From the NCBI RefSeq assembly GCF_047302465.1, contig NZ_CP178621.1:3038001-3102000 (forward strand): a stretch of DNA of 64,000 nt. The letters run 5' to 3'. Shown piece after piece: positions 9,475 through 17,787 of the stretch. The stretch's first letter is position 1. The number at the start of each line of letters is the position of its first letter. This stretch comes from JACMRP01 sp047302465 (lineage in GTDB: Bacteria; Bdellovibrionota; Bdellovibrionia; Bdellovibrionales; Bdellovibrionaceae). A program made the translations under genes and the position numbers. The notes below the pieces were generated by a model that ran no database searches, was not told the origin of the DNA, and saw only the letters and a list, made by a program, of their open reading frames with translations.

Positions 9475-10683
9475 GTGATATCTTCTAAATCATCTCCCCC
9501 ATTTCTGCCGGACGAGCGCCAAAAGACCGATGCAAGTTTGGCAGCAGAGCGTGAGAAAACAAACGATTCGCTAGTGAAATCGCGCGAAGATACGGAACAG
9601 CTAATAGATCAAAGCGTTGTGACTGAGAGAGCCAAAGCAGATCAGTCAACGACCACCACTCGTACAGCCGCTGATGCAAACAGAGACTCTGACCGAAATT
9701 CAGAAAATTATGACATTCGCGACGAGAGACGCAATAGTGATGAACGACTTCAAGAGGAGCGACGTCTTGCAGATATAGCAATTGATCTTGAGAGGAAACG
9801 CGTAGATTTTGCTATCGATAGCGAACGCGAGTTAAAAAGTACCATCGCTAATCGTTTACTGAGCGCTGAACGCAACATTACCGACCAAAATTTAAAAGAG
9901 GAACGTTTTCAGACTGATACCGAATTTCATCATTCCTCGGATCTCTTAGAACAAGAAGTCAGCGAACATCTTAAGACGAAAACAAGTCTGACCTCTCGCG
10001 AAGAGATTCTTGCGATCGTCAGCCATGACTTGCGCAACCCTATCGGAGCGGCTTCAGCGTGCGCAAGCATGCTGCTGGAGGATCCAGCCTACGAAAAGAT
10101 AGATCCCGAAGTTAGAGATTTGATTGTTTTAATTAAACAAAGTGCCGATACCTCGTTAAGACTCATTGCGGACCTTCTAGATGTGGAGCGCGTGGCTCAG
10201 GGGAAATTGGCAATCAACCCCATAGACTGTTGTATGGGAGACCTAGTTCGAGAGACCGTCGAGACTTTTAAAATGGCAGCCTCGGCGAAGTCCATTCAGC
10301 TTCGAACCACTCCTTTCGATATTAACTGTGAAAGTTATTGTGACCCAGATCGCATTCGCCAGGTCATTTCAAACCTTATTGGGAATGCTATAAAGTTCAC
10401 TCCCAAAGGCGGAATGGTCACCATAACCGTTGAACCAGACAACAACACAGTACAGATTTCAATTACAGACACCGGACCTGGTATCCCGGAAGAGAAGAAA
10501 GCGCAAATCTTCGAGCGCTTCGCACAGATCGGGTCTAAAAATCGCACTGGTTTAGGACTTGGTTTATACATTTCAAAGATGCTCGTCGAAGCCCATGGCG
10601 GGAAAATCTGGGCCGAGTCCAAAATTGGAGAGGGCAGCAAGTTTATCTTTACGATTCCTAGAAAAAAATTTCGAAAAGATTGA
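9475..10683 (+). CDS. Orphan sensor histidine kinase with long charged coiled-coil N-terminus
   Basis: 402 residues from the GTG at 9475, placed 4 nt after GGAGG; a GTG at 9457 would put that ribosome site inside the gene. Residues 8-165 are a highly charged helix built from repeats such as DERxxTDxSLxxER, with no membrane segment, so the kinase is cytoplasmic. The HisKA box has the phospho-acceptor at about H184 (VSHDLRNP). The HATPase domain shows the N box (NLIGNAIKFTPKGG), G1 (DTGPGIPEEK) and G2 (GLGLGLYISK). No response regulator is adjacent. The last codon and stop fall within a short repeat also found in the tRNA-Arg tail. Confidence 0.9.
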   Translation: MISSKSSPPFLPDERQKTDASLAAEREKTNDSLVKSREDTEQLIDQSVVTERAKADQSTTTTRTAADANRDSDRNSENYDIRDERRNSDERLQEERRLADIAIDLERKRVDFAIDSERELKSTIANRLLSAERNITDQNLKEERFQTDTEFHHSSDLLEQEVSEHLKTKTSLTSREEILAIVSHDLRNPIGAASACASMLLEDPAYEKIDPEVRDLIVLIKQSADTSLRLIADLLDVERVAQGKLAINPIDCCMGDLVRETVETFKMAASAKSIQLRTTPFDINCESYCDPDRIRQVISNLIGNAIKFTPKGGMVTITVEPDNNTVQISITDTGPGIPEEKKAQIFERFAQIGSKNRTGLGLGLYISKMLVEAHGGKIWAESKIGEGSKFIFTIPRKKFRKD

Positions 10684-11036
10684 TGGTTATCATCATGGCC
10701 ATTTTGCTGAACTCCGAGATCTGCTCTGCTCGTGCACAAATTCCTTTCCCAAAATGCGAGTTCCGCAAGCGCCCATAACAAAGTGCTACCCAAAGCCAAC
10801 GGCTGAGGAAAGAAATGCCATGATGGCATTTCTTCGCGTAGTCCCGTAGGGATTTCTGCCAGGATGGCAGAAACACTGTCTGAGCATTTTGGGAAATGAA
10901 TTTGGTGCGACCGGAGAGATTGATGGTTGCCATCCTGCCAACCACCGCTTCGCGGCTGCCTGCGGCAGTCCAAAATGGCCATCATGGCCATTTTGTCGAA
11001 CTCACGGGAGTTCTTCAATTCCCCAGACGCATCAAT
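10678..11036. repeat. Palindrome-rich tail downstream of tRNA-Arg with repeated tRNA 3' end
   Basis: This stretch between the kinase stop and the tRNA terminator has no credible gene. It holds a 20-nt copy of the tRNA 3' end (10902-10921, identical to 11069-11088). It also has perfect palindromes at 10810-10834 (12-bp arms), 10853-10873 (9-bp arms) and 10971-10995 (12-bp arms). Direct repeats are GATTGATGGTT at 10678 and 10918, and a 16-mer at 10691 and 10980. A 20-nt inverted repeat (19 of 20 matching) joins 10738-10757 with 10884-10903. The layout suggests duplicated and partly inverted copies of a palindromic unit. Confidence 0.8.
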
Positions 11037-11067
11037 AAAAAAAGCCACCGCGTGGGTGGCTTTTTTT
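11037..11067 (-). terminator. Terminator of the tRNA-Arg gene
   Basis: A stem GCCACC / GGTGGC with a 5-nt loop lies between runs of seven A and seven T, directly downstream of the tRNA on the minus strand. Confidence 0.85.
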
Positions 11068-11069
11068 AT

Positions 11070-11146
11070 TGGTGCGACCGGAGAGATTCGAACTCCCGAC
11101 ACCTTGGTTCGAAGCCAAGTACTCTATCCAGCTGAGCTACGGTCGC
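11070..11146 (-). tRNA. tRNA-Arg (anticodon UCG)
   Basis: 77 nt including an encoded CCA. On the minus strand the acceptor stem GCGACCG pairs with CGGTCGC, followed by discriminator A and CCA. The D arm contains AGCTCAGCTGGATAGAGT. The anticodon stem CTTGG / CCAAG encloses the loop CTTCGAA, giving anticodon TCG, which reads CGA. The T arm contains GGGAGTTCGAATCTCTC. All arms pair correctly. Confidence 0.97.
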
Positions 11147-11214
11147 ATTCGTAAGAGATCCTCAGTATCTAACACTGAATCCCGCCCTACATCAATATTA
11201 ATGACGCACGATAT

Positions 11215-11883
11215 CTATTCTTTGATAATGAGCTGATTGCTAAGTTCGTTAGCAGATGTGCTCGATGGGAAATGAGTCTGCAAAAGGCCGCCCGTTTGCT
11301 TGATCGCCTCTTGGAAGCCGTCTGACCAAGAGCCCTTTTTCAGTTGGCCCATCAAGGGTTTTAGAACTTCATTCCAGGTTTGTGGTGGAAGAACCTTGGC
11401 TATCCCCTCATCAGCCAAAATGACTGCTCGTCGTTCCATCACAGAGACAAAAATCAAGATGCCTGTTTTTTTGTTCGTGTGATTCAAACGATGCAAGAAA
11501 AACTCTAACTGAGCACGTTTCTCGACTTGGTCTTTTTCATCTTGGTCCGAGGTCAAAAATCTTTGCACCGATTGCAGATGGGACAACCACCATGCTAGCA
11601 CCATCAAAAGAATCAAGAATAAAACCTGATACCCCCAGTGCTCGAGCAAGAACGGCATCCAGTCATTCAGATACCAGCCGCCGACACCTAACATTTCAAC
11701 GCCCAAAAATAGAAGCGCGAAACTCAAGCCCAGAATCACAGGCACATGACGAATGGCAGAGCTTCTGTGCACGATCATCGGCACGATCTCGCCACTGGTG
11801 GATTGCTCCACCGCCTGCACAGCTTTGCTGATGTCAGTGATTTCGCTTTCAGAGAGATATTTCTGTACCCATTTATCTGCCAT
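11215..11883 (-). CDS. TPM-domain membrane protein
   Basis: 222 residues from the ATG at 11883, 2 nt after the stop of the upstream TPM gene. The N-terminal part (SESEITDISKAVQAVEQSTSG) and the ILIFVSVMERRAVILAD segment match the TPM (TLP18.3/Psb32/MOLO-1) fold. Two hydrophobic segments at about residues 45-65 and 85-105 predict a membrane anchor inserted within the TPM region, as in the short second TPM proteins of LemA operons. The role is unknown; TPM/LemA operons are widespread and linked to membrane or envelope upkeep. It is the last gene of the lemA-TPM-TPM unit. Confidence 0.82.
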   Translation of the reverse strand: MADKWVQKYLSESEITDISKAVQAVEQSTSGEIVPMIVHRSSAIRHVPVILGLSFALLFLGVEMLGVGGWYLNDWMPFLLEHWGYQVLFLILLMVLAWWLSHLQSVQRFLTSDQDEKDQVEKRAQLEFFLHRLNHTNKKTGILIFVSVMERRAVILADEGIAKVLPPQTWNEVLKPLMGQLKKGSWSDGFQEAIKQTGGLLQTHFPSSTSANELSNQLIIKE

Positions 11884-11885
11884 AG

Positions 11886-12617
11886 TTACCAAGAGCCCGA
11901 AGCTCCGCCTCCACTGAAACCGCCACCGCCGCCAGACCAGCCGCCGCCTCCTCCGCCACCAAAGCCCCCGCCACCGCCGAAGCCACCACCATAGAAACCA
12001 CCTCGGCGGCCTCCACGGAAGGATCTTGACGGCATAAAGCGCCCGATGAAGAGAAGTAAAAGTAAGATGACAATAACGAGCCAGCCCGGAATTGATTTTT
12101 GCGGAGCCGGCGCTGGATCTGCCAAATGTTGATCGGCGTATTCTTGATCGACGTACTTAATGATTTGATAAACACCGACAACAACACCCGCTGAAAGATT
12201 GCGGGCTTTAAAAAGCGGCAATACCGTATCATCGATAATGCGTTTTGCGATCACATCGGGAAGAGTGCCCTCAAGCCCCTGCCCGACTTCGATACGCAGT
12301 TTTCTTTCGTTGGGTGCAATTAGAAATAAAATACCATTGTCTTGCTTCTCAGTTCCAAGCTTCCATACGTCGGTGATTTTGATGGAAGCTTCTTCGATGG
12401 TGTAATCCTGCAAGGACTCGATCACCAAAACTTGGATCTGCGCTTTGCCCTTGCTGTTGTAATCACGAATGACCTGTTCCAACTCGCGACGGTCTTGGGG
12501 GCGCATCACGCCCACTTCGTCCATCACAGGCCCGGTCAAGCGCGGAACTTTGAATTCCGCCCAAGCAAAGCTAGCAAAAAATAAAATTACAAAGAAAAGA
12601 CTACGGGTCATTTTCAA
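11886..12617 (-). CDS. YgcG-type TPM-domain protein with Gly-rich tail
   Basis: 243 residues. A signal peptide (ending near AWA) is followed by a TPM domain at about 25-150, with GPVMDEVGVM, QIQVLVIESL and NGILFLIAPNERKLRIEVG as typical landmarks. A single transmembrane helix lies at about 183-200, and a C-terminal tail is made almost wholly of Gly, Ser and Trp. This is the classic YgcG layout: a periplasmic or external TPM domain held by one membrane helix. It sits between lemA and the second TPM gene, the usual order. Confidence 0.9.
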   Translation of the reverse strand: MKMTRSLFFVILFFASFAWAEFKVPRLTGPVMDEVGVMRPQDRRELEQVIRDYNSKGKAQIQVLVIESLQDYTIEEASIKITDVWKLGTEKQDNGILFLIAPNERKLRIEVGQGLEGTLPDVIAKRIIDDTVLPLFKARNLSAGVVVGVYQIIKYVDQEYADQHLADPAPAPQKSIPGWLVIVILLLLLFIGRFMPSRSFRGGRRGGFYGGGFGGGGGFGGGGGGGWSGGGGGFSGGGASGSW

Positions 12618-12625
12618 AGGTTACT

Positions 12626-13222
12626 CTAGAAAGTCACTTGTGGTGGTTTTTCTACAGCGCCTTTTTCTTCAGCGGCAACATCCCACTGAGGCATTTTCTC
12701 GTGATGATAAATCAAAGAGTTCGTCCAGCTCGTTGGTGGGACTGTCACAAGATTATTAAAATCTTGAACTGATTGAATGTATCTTTGACGAGCCACTGTG
12801 ATGCGATTCTCGGTGCCCTCAAGCTGCGCTTGTAAATCACGGAACTGAGTATCTGCTTTCAAGTTAGGATACTGCTCAGACACCACCATCAAACGACCCA
12901 AAGCTTGAGAAACTCCGCTTTGTGCTTCTTGATACTCTTTCAGTTTTTCAGGTGTAATTTTTGTTGGATCCAAAGTTACTTGTGTCGCTTTTGCACGAGC
13001 TTCGATGACAGACGTCAATGTTTGCTCTTCGTGTTTTGCGTAACCCTTAACCACGCTCACAAGATTTGGAATCAAATCTGCTCGACGTTTGTATTGGTTC
13101 GTAATTTCAGCCAAAGAGGCCTCGACCTGGTTCTTAGACTGTGGAATGGACTGAATTCCGCAACCAGAAAGTAAAGAAGCGGTTAAAAATAGAAGTGTTA
13201 AGTTCGTAAGTGTTTTCATCAT
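12626..13222 (-). CDS. lemA: LemA-family lipoprotein
   Basis: 198 residues from the ATG at 13222, 7 nt after GGAGG. The signal peptide ends in a lipobox (LLSGC), so this LemA is a lipoprotein and not the usual single-helix membrane protein. The mature part has the LemA hallmarks: NQYKRRADLIPNLVSVVKGY near the start, ARAKA in the middle, and FNNLVTVPPTSW near the end, with an all-helical coiled region between. It heads a three-gene unit with two TPM-domain genes. The biochemical function is unknown; a structural or scaffold role in the envelope is usual speculation. Confidence 0.92.
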   Translation of the reverse strand: MMKTLTNLTLLFLTASLLSGCGIQSIPQSKNQVEASLAEITNQYKRRADLIPNLVSVVKGYAKHEEQTLTSVIEARAKATQVTLDPTKITPEKLKEYQEAQSGVSQALGRLMVVSEQYPNLKADTQFRDLQAQLEGTENRITVARQRYIQSVQDFNNLVTVPPTSWTNSLIYHHEKMPQWDVAAEEKGAVEKPPQVTF

Positions 13223-13264
13223 GCTGCAACCTCCAAATGTGAAGCCAATGTACTGAAACTCCCC

Positions 13265-14917
13265 GTGACCGACAATCAAATCCGTGTAACGCTTAAGGGC
13301 ATGGGCTCTTCTCATTCAGACTTCATATTCACGCAAAAACCCTCGGGCTATAACACCCATTCGCCGGATATTGGCAAAAAAGGTTACGTCGAAATCCTCT
13401 CTGAAAAATTACAGAAGGAGCTCCTCGTAGTTCATCGTTTAGACAAAGAAACTTCAGGAGCCATGCTGTTTGCCACAAATAAGCCTGCAGCGGCGGAACT
13501 GTCGAGTCTTTTCGAGAAGCACCTCATTTACAAAAAATATCTTTTTCTCACGGATCGCAAAATCGCTCCGGATCGCTTTGAATATGAGTCCACCATTGAA
13601 AAAGACAAGGGTAAGTTCGTAAATATTTCTGGCCGCACGCCTAACTCTAAGACTCTGTTCACCAAATTGAAGTCTTTGGGGCCTTACGAACTTTGGCAGG
13701 CCGAGCCAACGACAGGCAAACCTCACCAAATCCGTTTGCATGCGGAGGCCTGCGGCATTCCAATCTTGGGCTGCAAAGAACACGGTGGCAGCGCTTTCTA
13801 TCGTCTGTGTTTGCACGCTGACACACTTAGCTTTGAATACAAATCACTTCCTTACCACTTCCAAGCGGAACTTCCGGTTTGGGTCAACGAACTTGATGCT
13901 CAACCCAACATCGAAGAAGAAGAGTTGATGATTTTGGAAGCTTTCCAGAAACGCCAGTGGTTGCTCGACTTCAAAGGCAAGCCCAGCGAGTGTTTCCGCT
14001 TAAGCCATCAAGACATCGATTCTTACAGAGTAGACATGTTTGGCGAGTATCTTTGGTTCTATTGGTATAAAGACAATGATCCTTCAACGAAAGATCTGGA
14101 ACGTTTTCAGCGTGTGGCCGATCGTTTCGGTAAAAAGTATTTCGTGAGAAAAATGCTCAATCGCGGTGAAGACCCGAATGCGCAACTTCTTTGGCCAAGT
14201 GCCGAAAAAATCCGCTGGGTCTCTACCGAAAACGCCGTGAAGTTTGAATGCCGCAATGACACAGGATTATCTCCGGGACTTTTCTTAGATCAACGTGAAA
14301 ACCGCAGATGGGTGCGAGAGCACAGCAAAGACAAATGTGTTTTGAATTTGTTCTCTTACACTGGTGGCTTTAGCGTTAACGCAGCACTTGGTGGCGCTAA
14401 AGAAGTTGTTACTGTCGATGTCAGCAGCAACTTCCTGGAATGGAGCAAAAAGAATTTCGAAGTGAACGGCCTGTCGTTGACTCCACCTGATGAAATTGCT
14501 GCGGGTCCTAAGATGGATTTCAAAACCATGATGTCGGATCAAGCTCCTAAACCTCGTTATGAATTTTGGGTGCAAGACAGTATTATTTTCTTAAAAGGCA
14601 CAGCCCGTCGTAAACGCAAATTTGATGTGATTATCTGCGACCCGCCTTCATTTGGCAGATCTAAGAGTGGCACATTTAGCATTAGCAAAAACTACGAAGA
14701 GCTAATTGTGAATTGTCTCTATTGCCTTGCCAAAGGTGGCTTGCTACTCTTTTGTACGAACTATGAAAAGTGGACCCAAGCAGATCTGGTGCAAAACATT
14801 CAGAAGCTCAAAAGCCAATTTTACTTCACCGTTCTTTCTTCTCCTGGCTTCTGCTTGGACTTCGAACTTCCCGACGAAGACCCACTGATGAAGTCCGTAA
14901 TTATTCGGAAGAACTAG
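13265..14917 (+). CDS. Fusion of RluA-type pseudouridine synthase and RlmI-like SAM methyltransferase
   Basis: 550 residues. Residues 1-200 are an RluA-family synthase without an S4 domain: HRLDKETSGAMLFA holds the catalytic Asp and KPHQIRLHAEACG is the later family motif. Residues about 210-550 are a class I methyltransferase related to RlmI/RlmK: LFLDQRENRRWV, the SAM-binding VLNLFSYTGGFSVNAALGGA, and DPPSFGRSKSG as motif IV. One protein could thus make a pseudouridine and methylate a base in rRNA. The GTG at 13265 lacks a good ribosome site; an ATG at 13301 is an alternative. It diverges from lemA, whose 5' leader it overlaps. Confidence 0.88.
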   Translation: MTDNQIRVTLKGMGSSHSDFIFTQKPSGYNTHSPDIGKKGYVEILSEKLQKELLVVHRLDKETSGAMLFATNKPAAAELSSLFEKHLIYKKYLFLTDRKIAPDRFEYESTIEKDKGKFVNISGRTPNSKTLFTKLKSLGPYELWQAEPTTGKPHQIRLHAEACGIPILGCKEHGGSAFYRLCLHADTLSFEYKSLPYHFQAELPVWVNELDAQPNIEEEELMILEAFQKRQWLLDFKGKPSECFRLSHQDIDSYRVDMFGEYLWFYWYKDNDPSTKDLERFQRVADRFGKKYFVRKMLNRGEDPNAQLLWPSAEKIRWVSTENAVKFECRNDTGLSPGLFLDQRENRRWVREHSKDKCVLNLFSYTGGFSVNAALGGAKEVVTVDVSSNFLEWSKKNFEVNGLSLTPPDEIAAGPKMDFKTMMSDQAPKPRYEFWVQDSIIFLKGTARRKRKFDVIICDPPSFGRSKSGTFSISKNYEELIVNCLYCLAKGGLLLFCTNYEKWTQADLVQNIQKLKSQFYFTVLSSPGFCLDFELPDEDPLMKSVIIRKN

Positions 14918-14951
14918 GCCGGAAGGCCACAGAGCGCAGGCCCGGTGGGCC
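14917..14951. repeat. Two GC-rich hairpins after the fusion gene
   Basis: GGCC-ggaa-GGCC (14917-14928) and GGCCC-ggt-GGGCC (14939-14951) lie side by side in the 59-nt gap. There is no T-run, so they are not typical terminators; they may stabilise the mRNA end or be a small repeat element. Confidence 0.55.
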
Positions 14952-14976
14952 AGAGCTGAAGTAACTTGGAGATCTC

Positions 14977-15612
14977 GTGAAATTTGTAACTTTAATTTTT
15001 ATTTCCATTCTTGCCGCAACAGCAGTCGCTGCTGAAGAGCCCGCAGTAGAGCTTGCAAATATCATCAAATGCCACGAGGCTCTTGATGGAAAATCTGAAG
15101 GCCAGACTCAAAAGCTGACTTATGAGGCCTCGACCCCGATTGTGCTTTCTCATGGCAAGAACTTGTTTTTTACAACCGACACCTCCATCTATGTTCTTGA
15201 AAACAAGTACCAAGGTAAAAGCTTGCTGATTCACCTTAAGAACAACGACAAAGATTTCTATCGCGAAATGGCCGTTGGCAAAAATGGCCGTATCGGCTTG
15301 GTGTCTTATGACGAAGTTCTTGAAACCAAAGAGGCCGTTGATCCAACACCAAGCTTAGATTCTGAAAGTCTTCTACTACTCAAGAAAGACATTCTTCACC
15401 GCGTGGATTCGATGACGACCGAATACCAAAACAAGTTCGATCCGAAAGATACCATGGATGCATTGAAGATCTGTGAATCCATCCAATTTCCCGGCTTACA
15501 AAAAAGCATCGAGAAGCAAAATGCTTACTACGAAGCACTCCTTAAAAATCCATCTGCCTACTTTAATGGCTTGAAGAAAAAACGCCGAAGTGCAGACATA
15601 AATTCTCAATAG
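14977..15612 (+). CDS. Exported protein of unknown function
   Basis: 211 residues from a GTG start 5 nt after GGAG. A signal peptide of about 18 residues ends ATAVAA. The mature part is mixed charged, with two cysteines (in IIKCHEAL and LKICESI) that may pair. The C-terminus is basic (LKKKRRSA). No known domain is recognised. Confidence 0.75.
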   Translation: MKFVTLIFISILAATAVAAEEPAVELANIIKCHEALDGKSEGQTQKLTYEASTPIVLSHGKNLFFTTDTSIYVLENKYQGKSLLIHLKNNDKDFYREMAVGKNGRIGLVSYDEVLETKEAVDPTPSLDSESLLLLKKDILHRVDSMTTEYQNKFDPKDTMDALKICESIQFPGLQKSIEKQNAYYEALLKNPSAYFNGLKKKRRSADINSQ

Positions 15613-15738
15613 AGAACATTATAAACATTTCTGTATTTGTGGACTTTCTCACTATGGAATGGCCTCACTTGGGAACATAATTTTCACTGAAGAATCCTTG
15701 AGATCCCCCCGAAAAGTACTGTAGCGGTGAGGGCATCT

Positions 15739-17073
15739 ATGTTGTTTCGACAATGTTTTAGACTATCTCAACTTGTAATCTTGACGGCATTTTTAAATGC
15801 AGGTTGCTCCGTGAATACAGAGCTGCTGGGCAGTGAAACGCAGAGCTCGACAACTCCAAATACTACAGAATACCTTGTTCAATTCGGAGTCACTGGTGGC
15901 CTGTTCATGATGGGCGGCGCTGATTCTGATTCTGACGGCAATTTATATATCAATGGTATTGCTTCCGGAGACTATGGCGCTACAACACAAATCGGTACTT
16001 ACGATGCACTGATTGCCAAGTACTCAAGCGCTGGAGTTCTTGAGTGGGCCGCACGTGAAGGGACAGCCGCCGGAATGGTGGTTGGGGGCCGCATACGCTA
16101 TGCCGGTGGTTATGTGTACACCACTGGCTACACCCTGAATAGTATCGCTGGCGAGACACTCAATGGGAATACAGATCTCTTTGTCGCAAAATACGATGCA
16201 AGCACTGGCAACAGGATTTGGCTGAAACTCTTGGGAACTGCCACCTATGCTGCCAACGGCACCGACTTGCGTGTCGATAGCAATGGCAATGTCTTTGTCT
16301 GCGGGCACACCAATGCCCCTCTGGGTGGGCAAAGTTTGAATGGGTTCGTAGATGCCTTTATCGCCAAATACGATAACAACGGCAATCGCCTCTGGGTTCG
16401 TCAAGTCGGCGAGGCTTTAAGAACCCTGAATGGCAATGCTTTAGGGCTTGATGGTTCTGGAAACATATACCTGGGTGGCGTCTTTTCAGGTACCTATGAT
16501 GGACACACAGCGGCCGGAAACATCGACGGTCTTCTTATTAAATTTAACTCGGCGGGCACCAAACAATGGAGCAGCACCTTGGGCTCTACGCCTGGCGCAG
16601 TTGTGGGAGTCTTAGATATGGCCATCGATAGTAGTGGTAATGCATACCTTGGCGGTTACACGGATCGAGATATTGATGGCAATACTCATGTCGGTAACAA
16701 AGACCAAATGTTAGCGAAATTTGACTCCAATGGCGTAAGGCAGTGGACCAAACTCTACAGCGGCCCTGCAGGTAGCTACCAACAGACCATGAGTGTCAAA
16801 CTTGATTCAAACAATCATGTCATTACCGGTGGTGGCGATAACTTTAATGACGGCGGCACCTACGGTTGGACGATCCTTCGCTGGGATATCAGCACTGGCG
16901 CTCTTGTCGATGCCCTTCATGACACCGCTACTGGTGGTGGTGCTATGGTTTCAGACATGCATATCAGCAGTGACGGCTATGTCGAAGCTGTCGGAATGGT
17001 TTGGGGCAGCCTTACAGGCTATACTGTATCCGGCGCTCTTGATGGCTTCGTAATGCGTAAGAAATTGAACTAA
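15739..17073 (+). CDS. Lipoprotein with SBBP-type beta-propeller repeats
   Basis: 444 residues from the ATG at 15739, 5 nt after GAGGG. A lipobox LNAGC follows the signal sequence. The mature protein repeats a unit of about 50 residues with the SBBP pattern: DSDGNLYI or DSSGNAYLGG, then a Gly-rich turn, then DALIAKYSSAG or DAFIAKYDNNG, then W-x(3-5)-G. Six to seven units are visible, enough for one propeller. It is probably exposed at the cell surface or periplasmic. Binding partner unknown. It overlaps the convergent TrmH-like gene by 4 nt. Confidence 0.85.
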   Translation: MLFRQCFRLSQLVILTAFLNAGCSVNTELLGSETQSSTTPNTTEYLVQFGVTGGLFMMGGADSDSDGNLYINGIASGDYGATTQIGTYDALIAKYSSAGVLEWAAREGTAAGMVVGGRIRYAGGYVYTTGYTLNSIAGETLNGNTDLFVAKYDASTGNRIWLKLLGTATYAANGTDLRVDSNGNVFVCGHTNAPLGGQSLNGFVDAFIAKYDNNGNRLWVRQVGEALRTLNGNALGLDGSGNIYLGGVFSGTYDGHTAAGNIDGLLIKFNSAGTKQWSSTLGSTPGAVVGVLDMAIDSSGNAYLGGYTDRDIDGNTHVGNKDQMLAKFDSNGVRQWTKLYSGPAGSYQQTMSVKLDSNNHVITGGGDNFNDGGTYGWTILRWDISTGALVDALHDTATGGGAMVSDMHISSDGYVEAVGMVWGSLTGYTVSGALDGFVMRKKLN

Positions 17074-17780
17074 GCCAAAGTCCCACGAGAGAACATCTCT
17101 TTAAGATAATCGACCGAAGAGTCCTGAGTGCGCATGTAATAAAGCGCTTTCAAGATGTCCTGCTCGTGTTGTGAAAGGTCCGCATTGCTGCCACGACGGT
17201 GAATACGATCTTGCATGATGTGATACAGGCACAAAGCACCTGCCACAGAAATATTAAAACTTTGCACGAAACCCGGCATAGGGATGATCATACGCTCATC
17301 AGCGGCATCGATCATTTCACGGCTAACGCCGTCTTTTTCATTTCCCAATACCAATGCTGTTTTGCCTGAGAAATCGATTTCAGCCAGTGGTTTGCTGGCT
17401 TCTAAAGTGGTCACACAGATTCTGTAACCTTGGTCTTTCAAAGCCTTGATACAGTCTTTGCTTTGTTTCCACTTCTGAACTTCGACCCATTTGTCAGCAC
17501 CTTGAGTAACACGGTTGGCTTCTTTAAACTTCTCTTGCGTTTCTACCACATGGAAGTTTGCAAAACCCAAACCTTCTGCTGTTCTCATGACAGCGCTGAT
17601 ATTACCGCGATCATAGATACCCTCTAGGACCACGGCTGTTTCGAAGTTACGACCAGCGACCACCCTGTCGATTTTTTGACGGCGCTCTGGGGTTAACAAA
17701 GGGCCGATATGCTGCAAAATCAGGTCGTAATGAACTGACAAGTGCGTATCAACAGGAATGCGGTCTGCGTGTGGAAACAT
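17070..17780 (-). CDS. TrmH/SpoU-family RNA 2'-O-methyltransferase
   Basis: 236 residues. The SPOUT motifs are all present: motif 1 GIYDRGNISAVMRTAEGLG (Asn and Arg), motif 2 LVLGNEKDGVS and motif 3 QSFNISVAGAL, in the right spacing, with an N-terminal extension typical of TrmH. The likely reaction is 2'-O-methylation of a tRNA guanosine (position 18 in TrmH) using SAM, but an rRNA target cannot be excluded. It lies 7 nt downstream of the acyl-CoA dehydrogenase gene in the same direction. Confidence 0.9.
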   Translation of the reverse strand: MFPHADRIPVDTHLSVHYDLILQHIGPLLTPERRQKIDRVVAGRNFETAVVLEGIYDRGNISAVMRTAEGLGFANFHVVETQEKFKEANRVTQGADKWVEVQKWKQSKDCIKALKDQGYRICVTTLEASKPLAEIDFSGKTALVLGNEKDGVSREMIDAADERMIIPMPGFVQSFNISVAGALCLYHIMQDRIHRRGSNADLSQHEQDILKALYYMRTQDSSVDYLKEMFSRGTLA

Positions 17781-17787
17781 CTAAGTC

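Noticed and set aside
10902..11009. Second tRNA gene
   Set aside because: Only the 3' 20 nt and a partial CGAACTC block match; there is no anticodon arm or acceptor 5' strand, so it is a fragment.
10559..11154. Several overlapping open frames in the tRNA-Arg tail
   Set aside because: They arise from palindromic repeats and run through the tRNA on either strand; no ribosome sites or protein families.
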